Positions 47,897 to 57,022 of a stretch of 64,000 nt of DNA are shown in pieces. The DNA is from Paralichthys olivaceus (taxonomy: Eukaryota > Chordata > Actinopteri > Pleuronectiformes > Paralichthyidae). The notes beneath the pieces are model-generated. The model did no database searches. It worked only from the letters and a program-made list of their open reading frames with translations, and was not told the origin of the DNA. Position 1 is the stretch's first letter. The number at the start of each line of letters is the position of its first letter. The translations under genes were made by a program, and so were the position numbers. The stretch is taken from the NCBI RefSeq assembly GCF_024713975.1, contig NC_091097.1, forward strand, positions 2,013,361 through 2,077,360, read 5' to 3'.

Positions 47897-50800
47897 ATAG
47901 TGCTGAGGGGCTGAGAGACTCAATGATCTGCCCTCAAGATTTTCCTTATTTGAAACAGGAAAAAAAAACAAAAACCATATATGTTGTTGTGTGTGTATTA
48001 ATACTTTGGGTTCAGTATGAGACTGTAGCGGGACAGAAGATGTCAGCTGAGTAGGCGGTCCTTGTGTGGGGCCCAGGACCCACTTGTGTTCATGCAGCTA
48101 AAACAATGTGGCCACACGCGTCCCAGACCACCTCTGAATATCTGTGTGATCATAGCTGTGTTCACAGACTTGAACTTGGAGCTGACCACCCCTGATCAGA
48201 TCACGCAGGATGGATGTTATTACCAGACCAGAACATAAACTTCTCCTGCTAATGAACCCTCTGACCCTACATTCTGTTTTTCTCTCTGCCAATTAGATTT
48301 ATGTGCTCCTCAGCACATCAGCCTCTATGCTCCATGCAGAAAATACAGTTTCACAGATATACATCTTCCTTTCTGACAGTGTCTGACTTTGGAGAGGGCG
48401 GAGCTCCAGATGCGGTAGGCTTCCATGCTGCAGTTGAGAAGCTCTTCCTTCAGCCCCGCCCACTTGGCTTGGGCGGGGCTGACCTCTGTAGCGGACCTGG
48501 CTTTGCCCAGCTTCTTTCCCTGCCTGGGGGTCACCTTGGCCGTGGTTTCGGCCCTGCTCTGTTTTCCCAGAATGCAATGCTTCAGGTTAGGGCAGAGCTC
48601 GCCCATGGACTGGCACAGCCTGGCCATGAAGAGGACTGAACTGAGACGGGTGGGGCTGGGGTCAGGTGAGACTGCAGCCAGTTCGGAGTGGATGGAGGCC
48701 AGGATGTGGCGAACACAGGCCAGGGAGCCTTCACGTAAAGCCTCCTCCACTGCCGGCGAGTCCATGAAGCGGTTAAATGAAGATGCTGAAGAGGCCTCAG
48801 TAGTTCCAGAGGAGGGAACAGTGACTGAGATGGAGTCAGACCCTGCACAACGTGAAGATCAACATTTAGCACTATTTAGTACTATTCACCATCTAAAAGA
48901 TGAACATTTTCACTTTCTCATATCATTAGGCTACATTATTTTTAAACCATGAACGTGTGTAAACGTACAGATAGTAACTATGACAAACTAGTGTCACCTG
49001 ACAAAGAGGATAAATAGATTTTATAATTTTCCTGACCACTGATCTCAAAATTACCCATCACCAATCATTTTGTCCATGACAAGATGTGTGGAAACCAAGA
49101 TGTGTGTATGAGCTGGATATTACTGGAGATTTTCATGGTGCCTGGAAAGGTTGAACTGAAATGCATTTGATAAACCCTCATCTCCTCCTGCCAGGCAAAA
49201 AAGCTGAAACTAAAGGGCAGATGGACATTTAATTGTACTGTTCATGCTCTCCAGAGGATGAGTAGTACAATTAAATGTCCATCAAAAATAGGCTGCTCTT
49301 AGTCTTTAAAGGATGAGCCCCCTTATCACAACTGCCAAGGAGTTTATGTTGTGTATTTGTTGGAGGATTACACAAAAACTACACAACTGATGTCCATGTA
49401 ACCTAGTGGAAGTGTGTGGTATGGGTTAGGATAATTAGTGAATCATTAATAATAAGTGAATTTTCAGTTTTCTGTAAACTATCCCTTTTCAGGGAGATGC
49501 AACAAGTCAAGAGTCCTCCCAAACAGGTCAAGCTTTCTTAGTCCAAATCTCTCTTAATCTCCCAGACACACAAACGTGGTGCTTTATGTTTCTCATGTGA
49601 CCAAACAGCCAAATTTCATTTTTATCTGTGATAGTGCGGCTCAAAAGTAGGATGATTTGGTCTTCAGACCACAGTGGAAACGCAGACAAACTATCTGCAG
49701 GAACCTTTTAGTTCCTTGAAAAATGTTCCTGGGACTAAGAGCTACAGGAACGTTTGGTCGAAATGCAGCATTATGTTATGTTTATAAGTCTGGGTTAGGA
49801 CAGACTGGCACACGCCAGCTCAGTCTGAGCTGCACCCACCTGTATGCTGGGAGGGAAGGTAGTGCTGGACGTCATCCAGCCTGGCCTTCAGCTTTGCATC
49901 CATGGACGAGCAGAAATTCTGAACACAAGGTGTGAGGGCCTGGGTCTTCATGGCCAGGCCGCTCCTCTGATGCTGCTGCCCTCGCTGGGTCACACTGATC
50001 CACCCCGCATCACTCAGCAGGTCTCCAGGAGACTCTGACCACAGGAAGGAGGCCACGTCTAACTCATATTGTGCTCGGCGGACAGTGCCAGGGGTGGTGC
50101 CCACAGGGGTTTGAGGGGTTTGGCCCTCCAGGTCCCTCACAGCTGAGATAAGGAGCTGGACAGAACTCGTTGAGATGGCCTCAGTTTCTTCTTTGGTGAT
50201 GGCCTTGAGAAATAAGAGGAAGGAATCATTAGAGTTACTCAATATGTACCTATTTTACCACGTCAGCAGGCAGGCTGTCAGTGTGGCGAGACTGAATACA
50301 TCAAAAGGGCAGAAATACATACAAGGTCAATGGACAGATCTATGTAGATGCTGCAAACAGCTGACAGCTCTAATATCAATGAGACTGGACAAGCACCAAC
50401 CTGCAGGCGCTGAAGGAAGAGCAGTTGGAGGAAGTCCTCCCAGACAGCCAGGGGGCGCTCCAGCAGCCGCTGGCACACAGTGCTCCAGTGCTGACTGATT
50501 GATTCGGTGGACAGGAGGTCCCATACAGCATCTCTGATGGCCGCCAGCCCCTTCAGGCTCTTGACATAGACCAGTAGGCTGCCAACGCCATGGCAAATGT
50601 CCTCCTTACACCTGAGAGCAGAGGAGACATTGATCAGCTCAAAAAAATCACAAACAAATCAATGTCAGATTAAACAAACACTGGGCAGATTAAATCACTA
50701 GCAAAAGCTGCTTTCAAACATAGAATAGAATAGAATGCCTTTAATGTCATCATACAATGAAGCATGGCCAAATTACAGCAGCTACCACCGAGAGGTGCAT

Positions 50801-53800
50801 TTAATAAAAAAAAGAAATAAAATATAACAAAATATAACATGTTTACAGGACGTTAAAAACTATACAAAATAGTGCAAAGAGAGGTGCAAGAGGAGGAAGT
50901 TGTGGTTGATTGTAGTGCAAAGTAGGTAGTTACGAAGTTACAAGTTGGTAGTTACGAAGTTACAAGTTGGTAGTTACGAAGTTACAAGTTGGTAGTTACG
51001 GTTGGAAAGTATAGGAGTTATTTTATTGAGTTCAGCGTTCTGACAGCCCATGGTGAGATGCTGTCCCTCACTCTGTTTGTTCTGCATTTTAATGACCTGA
51101 GCCGCTTCCCAGATGGCATCAGGTTAAACAGCCCATGGCCAGGGTGGAAAGTGTCCCTGGAGATTCTCTGCGCTCTGCTGAGGCAGCGGGAGCTGGCGAT
51201 GTCTTCAAGGGGGTGCAGAGGGGAGCCAGTGATCCTCTCTGCGGCCCTGGTAATCCTGTGCAGAGCCCTCCTGTCTGCAGCCGAGCAGGCGGTGAACCAC
51301 ACTGTGGCACAGTACATCAACACCGGCTCTATGGTGGACCGGTAAAAGGTCCACCATAAAAACATGCATTGTACTCCGGAGATCGTTCAATTGAGAACCT
51401 CCTCTGCGGTCGATGTGATAGCACAGCAGAGATCCTCTGCTGGATTCACCACAAGCAAGTCAGAAGTTGATGACGCTTCAGAAACGCAATGGAAAAATGT
51501 GAAAATGTCCCAGTTGTCAATGACAGAGGTGAAGCTGACTTGTGAGGGAGAACATGACTTCTACAATCTGCAGCAAGTTTTTCTGTCGCTCTCTTTGCTT
51601 AACGCACTGTTTCCACACACAGTAAGTAGGTCAACATTAAATGATAACAATGCCAGGTACCAAAGACTCTATGCCTCCGCTCCTCCTGTGCTGTCTCTCC
51701 CCCTTATTGCTCCCTCGTGTTCACACAAAATTAAACTGTACATGAAGGAAGGTGTGTCGTGATGCGTTCACAGCACCTCCTGCAACTACAACAATGACGG
51801 TAACAGACACTTTCCGCAGTGTTGTCATTAGTATGTTCTGCATCTGTGCAGGATGTGTTGAGTTTGAAAAACAACTGTCCTCAGTGTTTCTGTGAGACAA
51901 GCAGCTGATATGGGAAAAAAAAAAGACAAGCAGCTTCCTTACGTATTGATCCACTGTTGCAGTGTGTCCCGGAGCTGCTCTCTCTGGATTGGCTGAGCCA
52001 GGGTGCGGAGGGTGGGCTGGAAATCAGTGATGGAGGGAGGCAGGTACTTGAACCAGCTGCCAGTGCTCGTCTCTTCCTGCAAAACCTTCTTGACTTTAGC
52101 TGAGCAGCGAGAGGAGATCAACAGAGGAGACTTTGTATCAGAAGCCTTGAAAACACATTTTCTTCAGATTCAGATTATATATAAAACTATGAATAATAAT
52201 ATTAACAAGCTTTACGCACAAAGTGCTTCACAAAAGGATAAAACAACAATAAAAAGAGAGGGTGTTTAGGTTTTTTTTCCTGTTGTAACAGATATTAGCA
52301 AATCCAATTTTAGCAGGTTAAGTCATTCCACAGCTATAGTCACCAACCAGGCTCTCTGATCTAAGATGGTGCCAGGGATCGTAGGTTAGGACAGCGCTCC
52401 CCCTAATTTACCATGGGCTACTAAATTAGTAGATTAGATTAGATCAAAATAATCCTTGATTAGTCCCACAACGGTGAAATATGCTGTGTTGCAAAAAGGA
52501 CAGTCAAAAAATTGACATCAGAAAAAGTGAAAAAATACATACGTTTTCATGCAACATAAACGCAAAGAAACAAAAATATAAATAGAATCAAAATAATACT
52601 TATAATAATAATTATAGGATTAGTGATATTTATTGGGGCCTGGTTATAATTGATATATTTCTAATAATGAATGGTCCACACGTTGACATTGGATTTTCTT
52701 CCTTTCCACAAATTGCACTGTATTAAATAATATGAACCCTCACGTTTCAACTGCATCAAAGAACCCACTTCTTCTTATATATGACTGATGAACATATGAA
52801 GCTTGTAACAGCACGGTTTTGGATAAACATACATAAACCTGCTCAAAAAAACTGTCAGAGCAGAGCTGGGTTGTACATTTCCCCAAAGGAGCAGTTGAAT
52901 AAAATTGAATGATGGTTTATGAGCATCACCAACACTTTGAAATAATGTAGTAGCTGAACTGTATTTGTGTTTGTTATGTTCCAGTAACACCAGTGTGGAG
53001 AGTCCACATGTTGAAGTGTCTCAGCTACTTGTATGGCAGCTATGCCGTCTTTGTAAATAAGGCCAACCGCAAAGTGCTTTGTTTGTTAAGCTACAGCTAT
53101 CAGCACAGTCTGTTAGCAATATACAGGAATTATTAATAACTGAATTATCATTAACATGTGTAGCATGTCTGGCTAAGATGAGTTGAGTACTGCCTTTGAC
53201 AAAAGCTAGAAAATACAGGAAGTAGAAGAGCTAAAACAGTCTCGATCGATAAGAACCACTCCGGTTGTTACTCTTACTCTTAGTAAGGAAATAACAAAAA
53301 AATGTCTAAGCGTCCAGGAAGTTCATGCTATTTACCTGCAGGGCTGGTTGAGGTAACATTCTCCAGGATAGAGAAGAGCATGCCACAGCTCAGAGGTCCC
53401 TCCCCTGGCCTGGGGTTTCCCTCTGGGGGCAGGTAGAAGACGGCGTAGGCCTGGAACAGAGTGGTGACCAGCAGCTCCACCAGGCTGCACACCTGGGCTT
53501 TGATCCCCGCACCTGGATAGAAATAAACATGGTCATGAACCGATCCACGTTTCCATTTACAGCTTATTGCAAAGGGTAGAGTACCATGCTGTGGTTGGTT
53601 GAGCAGTTGATGGATGGAGGCTTTCCGGGCGAGCAAGAAGTCAGCCAGGGCCTGGCGTGGTGAGCTGTCCTCCAGCAGCATGGTAGACACCAGGGCCTCA
53701 GCGATCGCCTGGTCTGACACCACCCGGACCCGCAGCAGAGACCTGCTGTCCAGTAGAATGGTGGACCTGCAAGAAGATGAGCTGCTTACTGACCTATGAC

Positions 53801-55105
53801 GTCACTTTCACCAACTTTCACATGCGGAGATTCTTCTTCAGAGCCACAAATCATCAGTGAGAAAACATCCGGTACCTGAAGTGTCCGGTGGTGGCCACCT
53901 GCCGCACCAGAATAGGGAAGCGGGCCAGGACAGGGCTGTAGTGGCCCGCTGTCGCCGTCTCCAGCTGCAGCAGACTGTGCAGGTGGCAACACAGCAGGTA
54001 GAGCTGAGTGGCCTGGAGGTACTTGGACGCCTCCATGGCGCTCCAGATGCGCTCTGGGATCTCCAAGAGGAGCTTTATCTGGGAGGACATGGTGTAGAAC
54101 TTCTCCTGCCACTGCCTCTGGCTCTACAACACACACACACACATTTATATGTAGCAGGATACAAGACTTTTAATATGACAGAAATTAGCAGTGATATAAT
54201 TACATAAGACAACATAGTGATGTACAGTAATATACTAATGCATTTGATGAGAGTGACTTTAAATGGTCTGTGTTTAAACATCACTTTTCTAGAGCAGACG
54301 GCCTCTCAAAGTTCTTCACAGTACAGTTTGGTCATTCACACTGTGCATCTATTGGGGAGCCGGGGATCAAACCACCGACTCCGACTGTACCTCCTGAGTC
54401 ACACAAGCAATAGTAAGGAATCATCCGCTGATTTAAGTGATTTCAAGTGAATTGAATTTCTCTCACATACAAGAGATCAGGTGTTGAGGCAGTTTGTAGT
54501 TTTAATGGTAGATTTGTCTGCCACCAAAGTTTCATGTATCAGCTGTGACTGGGACATGTCACCCCCGAGGAGTAGGGTTAGAGGACATCCTCCATGCTGT
54601 CCTCTGACAGCCTCCTACAGGACAGGTGAGGTGCCCAGGGTTAGCTCTAAGTCCCTCTGCACGTAGAGCGATGATATCAATGGTGTGACTGATTGGCTGT
54701 AACGCATGTAGTAAATCAAGTGGGACTTTTTTTTAAATGGAGTCTGGTGATCCTCTCGGTGCTTTGAACCAGATCGAGTTATTCCAGTAAAGCGTTCACC
54801 TCCTGTCTGCAGCTGCTCACATCGGCGGTGCCTTGCTTCAGGCTGTGGCAGTACCGGTGCATGTCCTGGATGGACCGCACCACGCTCTCCGAGCACTGCC
54901 TCATCTCTCCGATGGTGTCGGCGGCGTCGATCAGGTCCCGGTACCGCTCCCCGACCATCTGCCTCAACTCCTCCTTCTTCTGCTCGATCTCCCCGCGGAC
55001 TTTGCGCTCGATCCGCCGGATCTCCTCGGTGTTGTAGCGCTCGAACAGACCCGCCGGGTGTTTGATCTCCGACACCCGGAGGGACAGCGCAGGATCCTCG
55101 GACAT
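34921..55105 (-). CDS. cog1: cog1, conserved oligomeric Golgi complex subunit 1 (complete, 15 exons)
   Basis: Subunit of lobe A/B-bridging COG, the tether for retrograde vesicles within the Golgi. Exons: 55105-54800, 54123-53876, 53766-53585, 53512-53336, 52099-51943, 50611-50401, 50203-49840, 48842-48388, 47265-47119, 47032-46871, 46544-46420, 37985-37877, 37734-37625, 36104-36023, 35058-34921. They total 2973 nt, 990 residues (human about 980), and all phases fit. The N-terminal Vps51-type coiled region has EEIRRIERKVRGEIEQKKEE and MVGERYRDLIDAADTIGEM. Conserved blocks follow: SSQIKLLLEIPERIW, YSPVLARFPILVRQV, CVQNFCSSMDAKLK, LEIQEEAESGSSVTSKIRLP, DPFDLDVFTPPLNANL. The C-terminus is FKLSWLSGMAK. 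The start is MSEDPALSLRV; an upstream in-frame Met at 55225 is less likely because it would add 40 residues with no family match. Intron 11 (8.4 kb) is swollen by nested transposons. Confidence 0.97.
35059..36022 (-). other. cog1 intron 14
   Basis: 0.96 kb with a long CA array (35218-35301, about 42 units). Otherwise unremarkable. Confidence 0.6.
35218..35301. repeat. (CA)n microsatellite, about 42 units
   Basis: The longest pure dinucleotide tract in the window, uninterrupted, in cog1 intron 14. Confidence 0.97.
36105..37624 (-). other. cog1 intron 13
   Basis: 1.5 kb, AT-rich. No repeat was identified with confidence and no exon is supported. Confidence 0.5.
39158..40001. mobile_element. 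hAT-like MITE, 844 bp
   Basis: Terminal inverted repeats: left AAGGTTGCAAAGG then AAATTTCCAGAAACTTTCCATG, right (read on the minus strand) AGGGTTGCAAAATTC then AATTTTCAAAGTTGGAAACTTTC. It is flanked by TGTGACT on both sides (39151-39157 and 40002-40008), seven matching bases, consistent with the 8-bp duplication of hAT elements with one change. No transposase is encoded. It interrupts the L2-type LINE. Confidence 0.75.
40080..40185. repeat. Polypyrimidine (CT-rich) tract
   Basis: CTCTCT and CCCCTCT runs inside piece 2 of the split L2-type LINE. The open frames across it are low-complexity and not genes. Confidence 0.8.
40496..41336 (+). pseudogene. LINE ORF1 (L1-type RNA-binding protein), broken
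   Basis: It starts MPKGKTKSRQPTDD. A frameshift near 40690 moves the reading to a frame with a coiled-coil stretch (SGRLDEAEARMLQLETAN, VTALEKKVESLLDHTDDLEN), then RGRRGNIRIFNLPEKMEG, the start of the RRM-like domain. An in-frame TGA at 40896-40898 follows. The rest reads DFFEQWLPDFLD, KIERAHRSL, RPLIIRFHAFPDKQRV to the stop at 41336. The order coiled coil, RRM, C-terminal domain is that of L1 ORF1p. One frameshift and one stop make it non-functional. Confidence 0.85.
41627..42105. mobile_element. 479-bp MITE nested between LINE ORF1 and ORF2
   Basis: Inverted ends: left TACGGAAGCCCTAAAGGGTC, right (minus strand) TACGAAAGCCCTAAAGGGTC. GTTTTC flanks both sides (41621-41626, 42106-42111), a 6-bp target duplication. 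Subterminal direct repeats of CTCGTTATCACGAGAAAAC (or with GGG for GAG) occur about twice near each end, and the left set forms a 20-bp hairpin with its inverted neighbour. The minus strand keeps a short frame with a helix-turn-helix look (GLTQAEIALCLAVDN then RHLRRLRK), perhaps the start of the lost transposase. Confidence 0.85.
42453..45952 (+). pseudogene. LINE ORF2 (endonuclease-reverse transcriptase), multiply broken
   Basis: APE endonuclease, RT and C-terminal Cys-rich region can be followed through several frames. Lesions: TAA at 42597-42599 after LLQESHLISP; a frameshift near 42835; endonuclease GGD then CLLN, where the expected Phe-Asn after GGD is missing; a frameshift near 43670; another in the A-run near 44013; TGA in place of a Trp codon at 44342-44344. 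From 44345 a 527-codon frame runs to 45952, but at 44555 KISM joins directly to LPRLLYPLQMIP, so the YADD catalytic block and about 100 residues after it are deleted in frame. The C-terminus has CLKCK-x12-WSCPK-type cysteine/histidine spacing. Confidence 0.88.
47653..48236. mobile_element. MITE family A, copy 2
   Basis: About 0.58 kb in cog1 intron 8. Left end GACCTGGTATCTGTC then GTGATCCAATCACAAGTGGA. Right end (minus strand) TCTGGTCTGGTAATAACATC then CTGATCAGGGGTGGTCAGCT. The interior right half matches copy 1 (GTAGCGGG, TCAGCTGAGT-GG-GGTCCTT, CGTCC-AGACCACCTC, GAACTT-GAGCTGACCAC). A (TG)n array at 47841-47894 has grown inside it. Confidence 0.7.
47841..47894. repeat. (TG)n microsatellite
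   Basis: 27 uninterrupted TG units within cog1 intron 8. Confidence 0.95.
48388..48842 (-). CDS. cog1: cog1 exon 8 (largest exon, 455 nt)
   Basis: It begins GSDSISVTVPSSG, a low-complexity linker, and continues SPAVEEALREGSLACVRHILASIHSEL, LSSVLFMARLCQSMGELCPNLKHCILGK, and QAKWAGLKEELLNCSMEAYRIWSSALSK. The donor is AAA then GTCAGA, a weak but valid GT donor. It joins in phase 0 to VLLGKFGTVLHAQSAG in exon 9, matching the human order. On the opposite strand a 175-codon frame runs through this exon and is a shadow. Confidence 0.93.
48843..49839 (-). other. cog1 intron 7
   Basis: 1.0 kb. It holds a perfect 20-bp inverted repeat at 49220-49283 and the right end of a TTAAAGGGATAG-type MITE at about 49440-49493 (GTGAATTTTCAG...AACTATCCCTTTTC). 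No exon. Confidence 0.6.
49220..49283. repeat. Perfect 20-bp inverted repeat (hairpin)
   Basis: GATGGACATTTAATTGTACT at 49220-49239 is followed after 24 nt by its exact complement at 49264-49283. RNA from either strand would fold into a 20-bp stem. It may be the core of a palindromic MITE. Confidence 0.85.
50722..51365 (-). mobile_element. Non-LTR retrotransposon 3' end
   Basis: A 115-codon minus-strand frame contains WTFYRSTIEPVLMYCATVWF, ALHRITRAAERITG, LSRAQRISRDTFHPGHGLFN and LMPSGKRLRSLKCRT then SISPWAVRTLN, the usual carboxyl end of fish LINE polyproteins after the reverse transcriptase. The 3' tail lies at the low-coordinate end, where plus-strand AGAATAGAATAGAATGCC reads on the minus strand as GGCATTCTATTCTATTCT. 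It has the same orientation as cog1, in intron 5. Confidence 0.78.
50925..51003. repeat. 22-bp tandem repeat, about 3.5 copies
   Basis: Unit TGGTAGTTACGAAGTTACAAGT, nearly identical between copies. It sits in the 3' untranslated part of the LINE fragment at 50722-51365. Confidence 0.9.
52100..53335 (-). other. cog1 intron 4
   Basis: 1.2 kb, AT-rich. At about 52428-52505 there is a LINE/SINE-type 3' terminus (ATTAGATTAGATCAAAATAA then CCTTGATTAGTCCCACAACG). Nothing else was assigned. Confidence 0.55.
54124..54799 (-). other. cog1 intron 1
   Basis: 0.68 kb. At about 54290-54405 there is a diverged teleost interspersed repeat (CTCAAAGTTCTTCACAGTAC then GGGGATCAAACCACCGACTC). No regulatory site could be assigned. 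Confidence 0.5.
54800..55105 (-). CDS. cog1: cog1 exon 1 (start, Vps51-like N-terminus)
   Basis: 102 codons ending SSCRQE before donor GTGAAC. It encodes the charged amphipathic N-terminal region that mediates contact with other lobe A subunits in the family. CpG-rich. Confidence 0.95.
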
Positions 55106-55330
55106 CGCAACAACAACAAGCTTCAGCCGCTGCGGGGACTCCAACAACCCGGAAGACTGACAGGAGGATCCCTTCCTGCTTCCACGTAGGTACAATGTGA
55201 CGACAGCGGGGTCCGATGTGTTCATTCGTTAACTCAGCTGTCAGTCAGGGAGCGCTTCCGTACAGGCCGGGTGCCGCCCACCCACACTGCTGAGCCAATC
55301 AAACGATTCCAAGCCGATGAGGATAACGTG
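55106..55330 (-). promoter_or_regulatory. cog1 promoter region
   Basis: CpG-rich DNA immediately upstream of the cog1 start codon. It includes a CCAAT motif in inverted orientation relative to the gene (55295-55299) inside GAGCCAATCAAA, a typical NF-Y site context. No TATA box. The transcription start is not determined. Confidence 0.45.
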
Positions 55331-56259
55331 ACGTCACATACATTTATTAAAAATTTTTAATTTTAAAGAAAACACCAGTCCTCTTGGAAAACAATGCTCA
55401 ACAAAATGAATCATTCACCTTCTAAAGAGAAGACCAAAGTAAAAACAGCATAAGAACACACTGTTCATTAGTTTCTCATTCTTATCCTGCTCCTTATAGT
55501 TTCAATATATAATTTAAAATGATACAGAATAGTCATTTCTTGAAGAATTTCATTTTGTGAAGGTAAAATCAATGAAGTATTGTTCAGTGCAGAAAGAGTT
55601 GGAATTCTGTTGTGTACAAAGCAAAGTAGCCTCACCTCAGCCTGTGTATTGTTCACTAATCCCTCTATATGTTGGTTAGTGCGTAGAGGTGTGGGGTAAA
55701 ACATATTATATTAGAAAAGAGAAAAGAGCAATAGGATTTATAAACAGACTGTTCATCAAGTCACACGTTTAAATATTTAGATGTCATCCAAATATTAAAA
55801 ACTGTTTTCATTCATATGAAATGATGAGGACGAACGAGATCATAGAAGTCTAATTTCAAAAATCCATATGCACCAGGTTAAGGCAGATGTACTGTATATT
55901 TCTGTTTATAGAGTGAAACTGGAATTCTCTGGACAATGATTGAAATGTTGCTCAAATGTTCAATTGAAAAAATATATTAAATATATTTAAAAAAATAAAG
56001 AACAAATAATGAAGCAGTATGAGGGTCATTTATGTTATGGTGTTGGCTATTGAAAAATGAATCATTGATTTGTGATGTGATTTGTGAAAAGAAAGGAAAT
56101 CCAAAAAGGGGGATGGTCCGTGTTTGTTATGTTATTTATATGAACGGGACAGGTTTTTTTGTTCATGGAATGTGGATACGTGTAAAAACAATAACCATAC
56201 AATTATTTCTATTTACTATAAAAGATGGAAAGTTTGATATATGCTGGCTCATTCTGACC

Positions 56260-56340
56260 ATCAGTCCACATCAGTCCACATCAGATCCACATCAGATCCA
56301 CATCTGGTCCACATCTGGTCCACATCTGGTCCACATGTGG
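56260..56340. repeat. Short tandem repeat, CATC-GTCCA units
   Basis: Ten- to twelve-base units of the type CATCAGTCCA, CATCAGATCCA and CATCTGGTCCA in three successive variants, each repeated two or three times. Confidence 0.85.
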
Positions 56341-56344
56341 CCTC

Positions 56345-56680
56345 TGGTCACCATGGCAGCGAGCAGAGTCAGCTCGCAGGTAAACAACAGGTGAGTCAGA
56401 TCGACCTTCGTACCCGGAACATAAACGACGAACATAGACGCCGCTCGCAGGTAGGCACCTGTTCTTCTGAACAACGACGAAATAACGCACCGTTTATGTG
56501 ACAAACCACTTTAAAGTCCGATGTAGCCTGTATTCAAATGTACGCGTTCACGGTGTATCTGTAGAAACATGAATGGTTTCTAATTCTAGTCGTCGTGAGA
56601 GATTCCGCCTGATTACCAGTCAACACTCACTGAAGTGCGTGGATTTATCCAGGAAGTAGACGCATACAGACCGTGTGTGT
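56345..56680 (+). promoter_or_regulatory. Candidate promoter and 5' non-coding exon of the smim22-like gene
   Basis: Locally CpG-enriched, with donor-like CAG-GTAAAC and CAG-GTAGGC sites. This could be the first, non-coding exon of the gene that starts at 58105, whose coding exon 1 has a plausible acceptor just before its ATG. No direct evidence of transcription is available. Confidence 0.3.
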
Positions 56681-56769
56681 GCTCGATGTAAGTACCAAAT
56701 ATTTGACCTCAATTCATTTACCTTCGATCACACTTCAAACTATTTACTCCAACCAGTGCTGTAAATACT

Positions 56770-57022
56770 CTTATTTCTCCGACCTTCTCAGTTACACCTC
56801 ACATCTATTGCTCTTCTGTCCTGGGAGAGAGATCCCTCTCATGTGGCTCTCTCTGAGGTTTCTACCTTCTTTTCCTCCTGTTAAAGTTTAAAAAAAAAAA
56901 GTTGTTCCTCACTCTTGTTGAGGGTTAAGAACAGAGGATGTCACAGCTTGTTAAAGCCCTATGAGACAAATTGTGATTTGTGAATATGGGCTTTACAAAT
57001 AAAATGTGATTGATTGATTGAC
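56770..57022 (+). mobile_element. L2-type LINE 3' end
   Basis: Contains GTTGAGGGTTAAGAACAGAG, then TTAAAGCCCTATGAGACAAA, then AATATGGGCTTTACAAATAA, ending in a TGAT(TGAT)n tail. This is a standard 3' end of teleost L2-like LINEs and of SINEs that borrow it. Confidence 0.7.

Larger units (their letters stand above)
50612..51942 (-). other. cog1 intron 5
   Basis: 1.3 kb holding a LINE 3' end and a 22-bp tandem repeat, both listed separately. The stretch 51366-51942 shows nothing recognisable. Confidence 0.6.

Noticed and set aside
48425-48952. 175-codon plus-strand ORF
   Set aside because: It is the antisense shadow of cog1 exon 8, which has phase-consistent family-matching sequence on the minus strand.
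54828-55189. Leucine-rich plus-strand ORFs over cog1 exon 1
   Set aside because: Antisense of a CpG-rich coding exon. Composition is explained by the codons of the true gene.
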